DNA of 64,000 bases from Homalodisca vitripennis (lineage: Eukaryota > Arthropoda > Insecta > Hemiptera > Cicadellidae): NCBI RefSeq assembly GCF_021130785.1, contig NC_060213.1:131826001-131890000 (forward strand), written 5' to 3'. The notes under the pieces were generated by a model that saw only the letters and a program-made list of their open reading frames with translations, did not search any database and was not told where the DNA came from. A program made the translations under genes and the position numbers. Of the stretch, positions 47,386-58,964 are shown one piece after another. Numbering within the stretch: position 1 is the stretch's first letter; each line of letters opens with the position of its first letter.

Positions 47386-47527
47386 AATGATTGACCCTAT
47401 GTTGTGTTTATGCGTTTAACTGTACGTTTATAAATCACTGGGAGGGGTTGCATTGACATGATTGTAATGACACAAATATTCATTGATTGAGATGTTTTCT
47501 TATTTTATAGCTTCCAAATGTTATGAG

Positions 47528-47716
47528 TGATTAATGGCTGAGCGTTAGCGAAGTCTACCACTCTAGATGCTGGAAGATGTAATTTTTGTCTGTCTGTCTA
47601 TCAGTCAGCATGACATCTCGAGAACAAACTGACCTATACTTAAATTGTACACGAAGCTTTATTTTTATCAAACCAAAACTAAGTTTGATGATGGTGCATG
47701 TCACTCCATGGGATTT
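47528..47716 (+). repeat. Dispersed repeat family B, best copy
   Basis: Landmarks in order: GGCTGAGCGTTAGCGAAG, AGATGCTGGAAGATG, TTGTCTGTCTGTCTATC, GACATCTCGAGAACA, ACGAAGCTTTATTTTTATC, TGGTGCATGTCACTCC, ATGGGATTTGGCCAAGC. Parts recur at 945, 1285, 37600, 41020, 41445, 46685 and 58885. No frame is conserved among copies, and the element class is not known to me. Confidence 0.7.
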
Positions 47717-47719
47717 GGC

Positions 47720-48890
47720 CAAGCACTAGTGATCATTTGTAGAATGGTAACCATGGCGGCAACGACGGTATTGCGGTAAAAGTTATGATTTTAATTTAAG
47801 ATTTTAACATATGACTTAGTAACACAATATACAGCCTACTAGAAGGAGCTATATATGTGAAATTTTGTATAAAACCTCAGCAGAGTCTTTTAGGTGCAAA
47901 ACACTGCATTTTAAAATATTAAATTTACTTTGACATCATTAATTGGAATTTAAAGTCACCAATCTCTTTATAGAAAATATTAACGATACATTTTCATTAG
48001 TACATTATTTTCATCTTGCCACTCGAGTAGGTGTCACATAATGGAGATATGACATTTCAAAACTGAGTAAAACTGCCAGGTAATATCACAAATCTGAGGC
48101 TAGAGCTTAGATCATATTAGGACCCTTCCTTAATTATTTGACGTCAACGTTACATTAATCCCTTGGATGAGATTACTAATCTTGAAAATAATCAAAGTGA
48201 CTTTTGTAAATTAGCATTATCTTATCCTTGTGGATATATTTAACCTTCGAAAACTAAGGTCTTGATTAAAATGCAGTTAATAACATCTGTTCAAATGACT
48301 TTTTTCGACATTGTATAGTGATTCCTCCATTACTTTTATTCTCACAATCGTATCTTCCTTTGTTTACGTTCCCAGTTGTCATCCATAGAAGTATTAAATT
48401 TATATTTTGATTAGATACATATACGTTACTGGTTTAATACATAAGTACCTTTGATTCAATTACGGGGATAATTTCAATTTCAAACTTAACCTACTCAAAG
48501 ATCTTCTTATCTTTCACCGATACTAATGTCAACAGGAACTGTAACAGTACTATTTTGTAACAGAGTTATATACAATGGTGCAAAAGTGTTGTAACTGAAC
48601 TGTAACACTCAAATATGTCAGTTGCAATTGTGTCTGTAATGTATTTAGTGTGAGAACGTCAGGTCCATGACCATAGTCAACGGTCCATGAAAACGGGGAA
48701 AATAAAGTTTAGTAGAGGACCGACTCTCAGCCTCTCCTAGATAGAGCTTGTATTCAAGCTAAAGTTTAAAGATTAGTTTACAAATTTCTCACGGGTCTAC
48801 TCACAAAATTCTAAAAGGAGATGTTTCATAAAATTTTTTAGGGCAGAAATTATTGCCCGTGGTATAAACCAACGGGCTGAATATCTCAGA
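47720..48890. other. AT-rich intergenic stretch
   Basis: No feature recognised. GGGCAGAAATTATTGCCC at 48840 is a small hairpin-capable palindrome. Confidence 0.4.
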
Positions 48891-48894
48891 AAAG

Positions 48895-49025
48895 TTTTCT
48901 GTCAGAGAGAAAGTCCACATTCCCTTCCCCTTGACACACACGGGCTGGATACTTTTCAAAGCCGCAAATCCCTTCATATAAACCGCCCCACCTACAGAGC
49001 CCTTAACGTATTGACTCGTCTGTTT
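48895..49025 (+). repeat. Dispersed repeat shared with 44340-44480
   Basis: See the 44340 copy. The shared core runs from AAATCCCTTCATATAAACC to TATTGACTC. Confidence 0.6.
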
Positions 49026-49029
49026 ACAA

Positions 49030-52000
49030 GTTTTTAGATTTTATATCTCAAGGCATTTTCTTTGTCTAATACAATAAACTACAGAGTCCGCCTCAGAAAT
49101 AACGTGGGTTTTCGTCAACCCCAATTTATAAAATGAAATGTATTTATTTTATATATATTTAGACAGCAAATACTTTGAATTACATAAATAGTAATAATTA
49201 AACATGTCAATCATAGTGAGTTCTTTCAATATGGATTTATATTAAAAAATGAATTTACTTTTAAACTGTATATTGTACAATTGTGCAATAATAGAATCCT
49301 TACTAAACAATACAAAAATAAGATATTAATTAAAAAAACATTATTTATATCAAGTTAGTTATTTGTATTCTTATTCTATCAAAAAATAAATTAAATTTTA
49401 ACTTCTTGATTTATAAAATTGTACACGTTGAGTCTTCTTGTTTGGTTGACCTAGAGAGCCATACAGATAACGGGAAGCACTACCCTGCCCTTGCGAGCAT
49501 TTTTAAAATTTTCAATAAAATCATTTTAAATAATAACACTTTTTATCACTCTTGTAATTTCAAATAAAATAATTAAATAATCTCAACGTTCTGTGAGCTA
49601 TTAGATAAATATTATTGAAATTATTACAATAAATAGTTTGTAAGAATTAGTCATTTTGCAATTTAAGGTATAAGTCACATACATATAATATGAAATTATT
49701 CAGGCCTCCGGAAAGGCACACAAACATAATGGAGTAAAATCTCTGTGATTTTGCCATCTATATCAATAATAGACAGATGACAATAGTCATGAAATCGAAT
49801 CATGCAATCTGAGATGTCGCCCTCCTCACCACCACCAACCCCCCCCCCCCCCCCATCACTGACTTACAATCATCTACTACCTCATTCTCCTCTTCCAAAT
49901 CTAATTTGAGATTCTTTAAAAATTTTATGACATTCAAACAGTAAGAATGAAAATTTTGTAGAAATTTTATTTGGATTTATTCTTTGGGGCTTAGTATAAT
50001 TCTATAATGTTTGTCTTTGTATACTAATATAACTTAAACATTCGAACTACACGGTTTTAAGTTTCAAATATTAGGATGGCGGTAGGTCAATTTAAAAACT
50101 TATAATTTCTGAATATTTTGCGATTTTTTTATTCATATAGAATAATACAGCTAGTTAACTTACCTTTCGTGTGCTTAAATCTTTTTTGTCTGAGTCTTGT
50201 TTGTCTAATTTTCCTTTAACTTACTGGTTAATGAGATTAATGAGTAACACTAACACAACGATAAAAACACACAACACTCGCAGGTAAAGACTTGTAAGAA
50301 CAAAACCAAAAAGTGTTATGCAGCAATTCAAAATCTACTCGTATATTTAAATTTTTAAAATGTAGTTTTAATAGAAGCAATAGAATAATAGAGTAGCAAA
50401 ATTTGACGAAGAGTTTAACAAGAAAATGAAACATATTTATTATTGCTAGTCCAAAAAATAGATTAATGAGCGACAGGAAATTTCTGATACCTTCAAAATG
50501 CTCCTTTTCTCAAAAAAGCTTTAACAAAAAGTGCTGAATAAATAAATTATAATCAACTGTCAAAGTTAAGGAGTACGTGATTTTTTTCTAAGTTTTCAGA
50601 ATAAAATATTACTGTTTTCTTTTCCTTTGGAATGAAAATATATATATATATATATAGCGTGTTGTTAAATATATATGTATGTGCTTGCGGCTAAAGTGAC
50701 CAGAAAATACTGTATGAATAGGCAAAATAAGAACAGGATTATGCTTATTCAGGTTATGAGTCTGGAATATATTAGTAAAACTTACTAAACACTTCATTGG
50801 TAAGTAAATCTCATTGTACTGAGTTTACCACTATATTTTTTTATTTAAATTATGTTTTTCAATAAATGCTTTTTCGCTGACCAATGATCCGTTAATTCAG
50901 AAACTAATTAATATATCAGCTTCAAATTTGTACAACCTTTTTATAATATGAAATTACAAAAACCGTATCATTTGTATAAGCATTAACTAAAAAACTAAAG
51001 TTAAGAAAATTGTCAGCACAATCAATTAAAAAATATAAAGTTGTTTGTGAAATATTGTTTCATATGTTTCCTTGGTGAAATCTATCATTGCTGCTTGGGT
51101 GTCTTTAAAAGTTTATCAACATGATGACCAACGACATGATAAAACACACACACACATGACACATGATGATTTACCAACACGAGACGGTAAAAATATTTCA
51201 TTAACATCTTGAGATAATAGGCCATTAACGTAGCCAAATTAGCATGGACAGTATAGGGACATGCATCTCCCCTTAAACAACTTACATTAACAAAAATATA
51301 TTTTGTAAACTTTAAATTTGCTAAATTTGTGTTTATTTGCCGGAAACCTTGCAACTTCAGTACGGAAGCTAAATTAACTTACATTAATAAGAAACGATTG
51401 TAAAGGCTTTTAATTTGCTGAATTTGTGTTTATTAGTAAAAAAATTCTTGTACTTTAGTACGGAAGGTTAAAAAATATTCTTAGGTAAAATCAGGGCAAT
51501 GTTGTAAAAATATTAAAAATAACTGAATCGTATCTATTGATATTTTGTACTTGTATTTTCTACACACCTGAAAGTTTAACCAAACACAATGGACAACTGT
51601 GATTTGGAACAGCTACGGAACACTCTAAAACATTGAGATTTATTGTTCCACGATTAAGAGTAGTTCATCGCTGTCTCTATTGTGCATGGTCAGGGACTGT
51701 ACCTTCCAAAGAAAATGATTTATCATTTTTTGAATAGCTTGTGATACTTAAAACATATATGGATAAGTTGGTGGAATTTGCAAATGTCATGATTAAATAT
51801 AAGAAACAAATAACAACTACATACTCTTTTGTATATGCAAGTACACAAAATGAAATTATTGATGATTTATACAGAGATAATTGTGTTGGTATTAACGTAT
51901 TGATACATTTCAAATCGTATAGTACACACTGCTTCATACCTTAAAATTGGTAATGTTTTAATTTTAACAATATTTTACAAAAATATAATGAAATAGTGAT

Positions 52001-52450
52001 TTGTGCATACAAAGATCGCAATCAAATATTCCATACATTTGTTACACATACCAAAAAGTACATACTTTGCATTGTTTTGTTTGTAATGCTAGTTTTTACA
52101 CATTATATTAACTTTACTACTCATATCATATTTCATCACTCTAATGTTGGTGTCAATTCATCACAATTTTAATAATTGTCTGGTGATTCACACATTGAAA
52201 TATATTTATATAGTTAAACCTTTTCTTTTTTACCATACAATTATTGTTACTACATAAAAACTGCAACAAACGGTTCCTGTAAATCTAAAAGTGAGTAATA
52301 GTGCTAATGAGTTACAAAGAGTAGTTTTAACTTATCTCTAAATCAGTACACAGTATGAAGTATTGAAATGACGCATATTTATGTTTGAGAAAGGTTTTTA
52401 GCCAGCTAATTTACTTCGTGTGCTGAAAAATTAAAAAAATGTGTTTTAAT
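49030..52450. other. AT-rich intergenic stretch
   Basis: No supported gene. It contains a run of about 18 C at 49838-49855 and a short (TA)n at 50640-50656. Short frames on both strands have no recognisable domains. Confidence 0.4.
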
Positions 52451-52456
52451 AAGCAG

Positions 52457-52503
52457 ATGCTCCACCAAAAAGAAGGTGAACTAGGGCTAAACTCAATATT
52501 TAT
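52457..52503 (+). repeat. Dispersed repeat family A, 3'-end fragment (copy 3)
   Basis: GCTCCACCAAAAAGAAGG followed by TGAACTAGGGCTAAACTCAA matches the common 3' part of family A. Confidence 0.55.
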
Positions 52504-52864
52504 ACAATGCATAAACACTTCCCCCATAGCTACTTCAACACATTACATAATACTTTGTTGAAATATTTTATTTATTAGTAGTATTGTGAAGGAAACAGAA
52601 TTGTTTAGGAAATTTTCGATTTTTCAGTGTTAGAAGAAACCGCTAACGTTATGTTTCGCAATCTGAAATATGATTCTTATAAAAAAGCTGCGTATGCATA
52701 CAATGTAGACCTATTGGAACTTGTGTTCTTTATTCCGGTCTTAATTATTAGTTTATGTTTTTTTAAAGTGCACGTTTTTAGATAATTTGAATGGAGCTGA
52801 TACTAAAATTGTTGTAGTGATTCTAGACCTATTCATTTCACAACGCTTTGATATGATTATTTAT

Positions 52865-52990
52865 TTTAACCTAGAATTTAGTCATGTGTTAGGTTGGTTT
52901 TTGACCTGAGGTCAGATTTTAGACGTAAAGACGTAGTGTTAATACCTTCTTATCACTGGAAGAACAAATATCCGGAATAAGCCTTGACAA
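52865..52990 (+). repeat. Dispersed repeat family C, copy 1
   Basis: TTTAGTCATGTGTTAGGTTG, ACCTGAGGTCAGATTTTAGA, AAGACGTAGTGTTAATACC and TTCTTATCACTGGA have ordered counterparts at 57820-57930. CCTGAGG..GACGT.GTGTTA-type segments are common next to retroelement ORFs in invertebrates. The assignment is tentative. Confidence 0.6.
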
Positions 52991-53089
52991 GTTTGACAAT
53001 TGTGACAATTGAAAATTGAACTGTGTAAAATATATGACAATAAATTTATGTAAATTCTGGTATTCCATTATCTCTCATTAACAACACAA

Positions 53090-53150
53090 CAGTGTGAGAT
53101 TTCAGGCGCTACAAAAAGAGGAAGGTGACTTGGAGCTAAACTAAACATTC
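53090..53150 (+). repeat. Dispersed repeat family A, 3'-end fragment (copy 4)
   Basis: AGGCGCTACAAAAAGAGGAA followed by GGTGACTTGGAGCTAAACT matches the family A 3' part. Confidence 0.55.
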
Positions 53151-53192
53151 TCATTTAATCAACTCGGGCTAAGTTATGAGACAAGAATATTG

Positions 53193-53196
<4 letters not shown>

Positions 53197-53228
<32 letters not shown>
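53197..53228. repeat. (TA)n tract split by transposon insertion
   Basis: TA dinucleotides run directly into the left end of the element at 53229. TA-rich sequence resumes beyond its right end (54536-54590), so the element landed inside a TA-rich tract. Confidence 0.85.
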
Positions 53229-53231
<3 letters not shown>

Positions 53232-54535
53232 GGTGTCAATTAAGTCTGGAACCTCTTTTTTAATTTTTGAACCATAATAGAAAGAAATACCAAAGTTCAC
53301 ACGTGCTTACTGGTGATTGCAACGCACACATCTGCCCAATTACCGACCGGATAATCCCTTTGGGGGATGGTCCACAAGGAGTCGGACAAAATTCTTAAAT
53401 AGCAGCATAGGTCAAATTTCTTACTTAGCAGAGTACAATGCCGCAAACCGGACTTCAAAAGGTGGATTCATTCAGTAGTTATAGCTATTTGAATTTTAAA
53501 ACAATTGAACAATGTAAATTATTAAGTATTACAAGTAAACACCAATTTTTAAGTACCTGTGATCAAAGTAGGTGTTCAAAATGTTCCCCTCCCATCATCT
53601 GACAATGTAGTAATCGAAGCCAGGAATCAAAAATTATTACTAATAACACAACTACTGTTAGAATGTGAAAGTGGCAGATTGAGTCATACACAGTATCCAC
53701 AGAAACTTAACGTTTAGGCAGGTATTATAGGAAATCAAATTATGTGCCCATTATTTATCAATGGTAATTTAAATGGTGACTCGTATCTAGCAATGCTCCA
53801 AAATGAGATAATTCCTGCACTACAAGCTGCTCTTGGTCGACAATTTCAAAGAATTTATTTCCAACAAGATGGCGCGCCACCACACTTTGCTCTCCTTGTT
53901 AGAGAATACTTGGATACAATATTCCTTCACAGATGGATTTGAAGACGTGGTGCAGTAGAGTGGCCTGCTAGTTCCCTTGATTTATCTCCGCTGGATTTTT
54001 TCTTTGGGGATACCTCAAAGATAAAGTTTATCGTACTAAGCCTCGAGATTTGGCGCACCTAAGAAATCTCATAGTCCAAGAAGCTCAAGATATTCCTCGT
54101 GACTACCTTCAAAATGCAGTGGATGGCTTTTACAACCGCCTAGGACATTGCCAGACGATGGTAGGGGAACATTTTGAACACTTACTTTGATCACAGGTAA
54201 TTAAAAATTGGTGTTTACTTGTAATACTTAATAAATTACATTGTTCAATTGTTTTAAAATTCAAATAGCTATAGAATGAATCCACCTTTTGAAGTCCGGT
54301 TTGCGGCATTGTACTCTGCTAAGTACGACCTTTAATTTGATACCAAACTTAAACTATACTGCTATTTAAGAATTTTGTCCGACTCCTTGTGGACCGTCCC
54401 CCAAAGGGATTATCTGGTCGGTAATTGGGCAGATATGTGCGTTACTATCACCAGTAAGCACGTGTGAACTTTGGTATTTTTTTACATTGTGGTTTAAAAA
54501 GTAAAAAAGAGGTTCCAGACTTAATTGACACCCTG
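53229..54535 (+). mobile_element. Decayed DD41D-type mariner-like element, 1.3 kb
   Basis: The ends are CAGGGTGTCAATTAAGTC and its reverse complement, flanked by TA. TIRs are about 380-390 bp (53229-53608 and 54145-54535), with scattered differences. Only about 500 bp of transposase coding remains, so the N-terminal half is deleted. Sequence between the TIR ends differs from the 11.46 kb element, so it is a related but distinct family. The transposase sense strand is plus. Confidence 0.88.
53680..54190 (+). pseudogene. Broken DD41D transposase, C-terminal catalytic half
   Basis: Starting near 53680 the frame reads HTQYPQKLNV, then a stop where Trp is usual, then AGIIGNQIMCPLFINGN, followed by IYFQQDGAPPHF with the second catalytic Asp. 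After a stop at 53941 it continues RRGAVEWPASSLDLSPLDFF. Counting through the stop, 41 residues separate the Asp of QDG from that of SPLD, the same DD41D spacing as the intact element. A one-base loss in the T-run at about 53996-54001 shifts the frame, and the rest (YLKDKVYRTK... GEHFEHLL) runs in the new frame to 54190. The HTH region and first catalytic Asp are missing. It is non-functional. Confidence 0.88.
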
Positions 54536-54540
54536 TATAT

Positions 54541-54553
54541 ATATTATATAAAA

Positions 54554-54590
<37 letters not shown>
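54541..54590. repeat. TA-rich microsatellite flanking the element
   Basis: Imperfect then pure (TA)n to about 54587, continuous in character with the tract at 53197-53228. Confidence 0.85.
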
Positions 54591-54711
54591 TTTGTACTTA
54601 TAAATTACATTAATACAATCTAAAGTATTAAAAGAACATTTTACAGTCAACGTAAATCTGATTCCCTAACAGAATACCAGAGTTTAATGGATATATTTCT
54701 GATGGACAAAG

Positions 54712-54905
54712 AAGAAAATAAATATTCCAGTTATGAAAGTAATAAAGTTGCAAATGAATGCAATGGAGAGTGGCCACTCAGCGGACAGAAGGACCGCTCA
54801 CAATAGTCTGTATAGTCTGCTCCTGCTGCAAATTGTGTTCCGACTGTCCCATTGTTGACTGGAAGTGGTTGACTCTGGGACTTCTTTATACACAGAACGA
54901 CCAGT
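54712..54905 (+). repeat. Left member of an inverted repeat pair 5.5 kb apart
   Basis: GAGTGGCCACTCAGCGGACA, GTCTGTATAGTCTGCTCCTG, CTGCAAATTGTG, CCCATTGTTGACTGG and GGGACTTCTTTATACACAGA are all present in reverse complement at 60425-60590. The left copy has about 12 extra bp (ACCGCTCACA). In one shared frame both read NECN.EWPLSGQK and later SAPAANC, broken by TAG codons. This hints at a decayed coding exon of an unknown element. Confidence 0.75.
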
Positions 54906-56425
54906 ATTTGCACAGAACAGGTAAGTGCTACCTAATCAGGTTCTGTAATTTTTGGCTAAATTTAAAACTATAAAAGAAGCCTCTACTGGTTACTAGTAGG
55001 AATAGTTGAAGCCTCTTCGGTCCATTTACACAGTCTCGTGCAATTGCTCATACAAGGAAATCTCTTATAAATTTCTTATCTCAACAATCCACCCTTCAAA
55101 GATATTTTGTTCTACTTAAAAAGTCGAAAGTTGGAAAAACTACTGTAGAAATTTGAATGAAACTTTGAAATTTGTGAAACCTTCATAACTCATGTACTAT
55201 TATGCTATTTATCAACACATTGAAATCAGTTATTAAATAATTTTAAATTTTTATTGGTATTTTAACAAGTTTATTTATCTATGCTGAGAAGTATAAAAAC
55301 AGTAAACAATATTTAATAGGTTAAAAAGAATAATTACCCATGATAGTCACTTGTTACGACATATGGTGCCTTAAAAAATCAAATTCATTTGCAACTTAAT
55401 GAAAATTAATGGGTATTTTTTAAATTACAAACTTGCATGTATTTACTTACACTATTACTCCAGGTGCACGAATACTAAAATAGCATTAAGAATACTTAAA
55501 GGGCAATAACTAAATTTTCAAGATAGATTATGTTTCTTGAGCACTATGAAAGTTTATGTGTAATTTCTACGTGATTTTAAATACAGTACTTCAATAGTTA
55601 TTCAGCAAATAATACATGTTGCCAAATATATTGTGCAGTCTATATGCCAATGTGTACGGAATAGCTTTGTTGAGAATACCCTATATTGAATAGAGGTAGA
55701 AAAGTACTCGTATATTCCAATATTGGTTAAATATGTGTAAAATATGTGTTCGGAGTGGTTTTGACTGATAAGTGTTATCTTGTAATTGCACACACCAGGA
55801 GAATGATGTTTATTTCAAAACAACAAATGATGATATTTCAGAAGGTTACACTACTGTTTATATTTTAACCACGATATTTTTATCTTCTCCTTCGATATCC
55901 TTTAAAATTCCTAGATATGAGTGAAAACGAACAAATTTTAATCAACATCTATTAATTTATAGTACTTTGCGACAATTATAATATTTAATTCTTGTTATAA
56001 TAAAACACGGAATTAATAATTATTAATAAATCAGGTTTATTATTCTTTTAAAAAACGCAATGTTTGGTGTAACTCACTTTTAAATAATGGAAATTGTTGT
56101 TTTGTTGCCAATCCTTAAAAATGTAGTAACAACAAAATCTAATTAATTAAAAATATTTTAATAAAGCCATGCGGAGTAACAGTATGAATCTGAGAAGTAT
56201 ATCCAACATGATGCAATAATAAACTCCATGGAATAATAATAACAATATAATTTAAATATAGTAAAACTACCATTTTGTGCCTATCGTGATGTATGCCATT
56301 TACTATTGGCCTCTGGTCAGTTTTTAGTGGTTGGTCTGTTAGTTAATGCAGACGTATTTGGAACTCTATCGTTTAGTTCAAATTCAGTAATTATAGTTTT
56401 TTTTTTTTTTAAGTGAAAACTTCTT
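54906..56425. other. AT-rich intergenic stretch
   Basis: No feature recognised. Confidence 0.4.
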
Positions 56426-56429
56426 TAGG

Positions 56430-56775
56430 CGCGTTGAGCGTTTTTGGTAGAGGGTAAAATCCTCGGTTCGCGTCACCGACATGCTAAAGTGGTTTCCATG
56501 GAAACGTTAATAATCTTTGGAAAATTTGTTTATTCTATTTTAGTCACTTTGTGCTATTTATGATATATTAAACGCCTAATACTAAATCTACGCAATGTAA
56601 TATGCTAATGATAATAGTATATCTATAGCTATGGAGAGCCAGACTAGCGCACGCGCAGTAGCCTGTGTACACGTATACACTAATACATCGACTATTTCTG
56701 ACTGTATTATGTGCGCGTTGGACGCTTTTTGGATAAGTATAATTTTGTGAGTCACGTCAACAATACGTTATAGTA
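56430..56775 (+). repeat. Pair of diverged direct repeats, about 60 bp, 280 bp apart
   Basis: GCGCGTTGAGCGTTTTTGG ... GCGTCACCGACATG..TAAAGT (56433-56494) parallels GCGCGTTGGACGCTTTTTGG ... GAGTCACGTCAACAATACGT (56713-56773). They lie just upstream of the endonuclease remnant. A CpG-containing stretch (GCGCACGCGCAGTAG) at 56647 is unusual for this window. Confidence 0.5.
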
Positions 56776-57063
56776 GCAGTACATTTGTAATTGTAAATGT
56801 GACGCGTTGTACATTAAGTATTAGAGTGTAGAATACATAAGTAAAGTTAAATTGACCACGTGGGAAGTTCAACTTGTGTGTACTGGATTTTGTTTATTTA
56901 AGTGAATTTTTAATTTACTATTATTGTAATTATTTAATTGAAGGATTAATGTTTATTTATTGAATTTAAATTCATTGACTTCAGTATAAAAGTGAGTATG
57001 AAACATATTAATATTTTTATACAGATAAATGAATAATGAAAACAACGAATATATTTTTAAACA

Positions 57064-57378
57064 TTGATATTAAGCGGAGACTTTAATATTAACTTCGCAG
57101 ATGACAAAAATTTATCATTAATTGAATTTTTGAATGAAACATTAGGTTTGACTATGTCTCATGATCGAAAAGTCAGTACAACAAAGTATAAAACGACTAT
57201 CGATGCTGTTTTTATACGATATTTAGATAAATTTCAATCAAACATTTTTATTTATTATTTCAGTTACCATAAACCTATTGTATCTTTTTTAGAATACAAT
57301 GAAATGATTGAACGAACAGATAATCTAAGTATTGTCGAAATTAATGATGTAAATAATGAAAATAATGTTCAAACTTGA
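57064..57378 (+). pseudogene. Helitron/Helentron-type endonuclease C-terminal remnant
   Basis: A 104-codon frame without an ATG start, preceded by an in-frame stop at 57058. It contains ILSGDFNINFADDKN (the GDFN motif of the exonuclease-endonuclease-phosphatase fold), TTIDAVFIRYLDK and YYFSYHKPIVSF, which corresponds to the terminal SDHxPI-type motif with Tyr replacing Asp. A similar domain ends the replicase-helicase proteins of arthropod Helentrons, and is also found in LINE endonucleases. The YFSYH form and the terminal position favour Helentron. Upstream Rep and helicase regions are absent. It is 5'-truncated and non-functional. Confidence 0.6.
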
Positions 57379-57444
57379 ATTCATTGAAATTCGTGTAAAT
57401 ATAAATACTATGTATAATTAAGAAAATTGTATATTAATTATTTT

Positions 57445-57632
57445 TTCCACCACTTTGTATTTATATTTTGTTCATGATTTGTTTAACCCATCATATGTAA
57501 CTAATAAATAAAAAATAAAAAATTTCATATAATTTTTTTTCAACCACTTTGTATTTATATTTTGTTCATGATTTGTTTAACCCATCATATGTAACTAATA
57601 AATAAAACATAAAAAATTTCATAATTTTTGCA
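57445..57632 (+). repeat. 94-bp tandem duplication downstream of the endonuclease remnant
   Basis: CACTTTGTATTTATATTTTG, TTCATGATTTGTTTAACCC and ATCATATGTAACTAATAAAT occur twice, starting at 57451 and 57545, with only minor differences (AAAAATAAAA versus AAACATAAAA). Each copy ends with AATAAATAAAA, a possible polyadenylation signal. The duplication is recent. Confidence 0.9.
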
Positions 57633-57814
57633 TATAGTTTTAATTACTCTCAACTTAATAGTTGCGTTTCACTTCTATCGGCACTCCCACGACTGCTATT
57701 TTTTTATTATCAAGTTATAGATAGTATATATGGAGGAAAAAACACCACATGGTTGCTGTGATTGCTGGCGTATGCGTGACACAACGTTTGTACAAACTGT
57801 TTATGTTAACCTAG

Positions 57815-57935
57815 GTTTTAGTTATGTGTTAGGTTAGCTATTCACCTGAGGAAGACATCAGATTGTAGATCTCGAAATGTAGTGTTACTGATTTCTTATA
57901 CCACTGAACAATGGCAAATGCTCTACAAATTCCTG
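57815..57935 (+). repeat. Dispersed repeat family C, copy 2
   Basis: TTTTAGTTATGTGTTAGGTT, CACCTGAGGAAGACATCAGA, TCGAAATGTAGTGTTACTG and TTCTTATACCACTGAA parallel 52865-52990. Confidence 0.6.
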
Positions 57936-57939
57936 TTTC

Positions 57940-58880
57940 CTTCATGATTCTTCCTTTGTCAAAAACAAACTTTACACAAAGTATCGTCTTTTGTTACCTA
58001 GCAACAGTGTACTTAATTTCAAGAATGGGGTTGGTAATTAATTAACCCGTGTACGGTCCGAGGTGAGAACGTGTTCATCTCTTGACATTCTGATATTTTG
58101 CTTCACTCACCCTGCAATGCAGAATGTTGCATTTTCCGAATAAAAACATGTACGATGATGGTTCATTTATATAACTTGTACATAGATAACTGAGACAGAT
58201 TCAAATGGCTAGAAACTGACACATTTAGCAAGGAAGAGGGCAGAATGTAATTTCTTATTTGTACAATTAATAAAAAGTGTTAACTCACGGCACAAATTAG
58301 CAAGTCACTATTATCACTTCATAAAAACAATAGGGCATTATAGATTATAGATTCAAAAAACCGCTATGTTAATGCTTACATCTTTAATAGCCTATTATTC
58401 CTAAATCATTTTTAACAATGAGTTATATAAAGTCAATAGTTTTATTAAAAGGTAGGTTCCATCATGATGTAAATTTCTTAATTCAAAAGGCCAAATTTAC
58501 CATTATAGTTTAAATACTAAAACCAAGAAAACATATTTGAATGCAGTAGTTGACAAATTTCCATGTTCCTTACACAGAAAACGTGTCTGGAAAACTTTAA
58601 ATCCTTTTCGGACATTATTAAATTAAAGTTATATGGGAGTGCACTACGTGTAGACAAATTTCAAGTCTATAGCGTTCAAATGTTTACCTTGTCACATGTT
58701 AAAATTTCAAATTATTGTACTTAGTTTGTCCATTTATTTGTTTATTCTGTCATCTTCTCGTTTCCATTATGATTATCCATAATACCAATGTAAACATTTC
58801 ATTAATGCTCAGACAAATCGAAGTGTTGCCTTCATAAAAAATTGCAAACATATAGGTCGGTTAGATTTTTAAATATTGTG
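57940..58880. other. AT-rich intergenic stretch
   Basis: No feature recognised. Confidence 0.4.
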
Positions 58881-58884
58881 CGAA

Positions 58885-58962
58885 GAGGCTGAAAAACAGA
58901 AATGACATTTTTCCCCCCTCGAGGGATAGGCTTCACTAACATTCAGCCAATAACTATATGCA
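58885..58962 (-). repeat. Dispersed repeat family B fragment
   Basis: On the minus strand TTGGCTGAATGTTAGTGAAG, then CCTATCCCTCGAGG, corresponds to the 5' end of the 47528 copy. A 77-codon plus-strand frame starting here is not supported. Confidence 0.6.
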
Positions 58963-58964
58963 TA

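Noticed and set aside
54731..54973. Frames on both strands over the inverted-repeat segment
   Set aside because: Neither frame is preserved in the sister copy at 60425-60590. The frame shared by both copies is broken by stops.
56993..57024. Possible short intron (GTGAGT...ATACAG) just before the endonuclease remnant
   Set aside because: It would be only about 33 bp, too short for normal splicing, and the flanking exons do not join into a longer meaningful frame.
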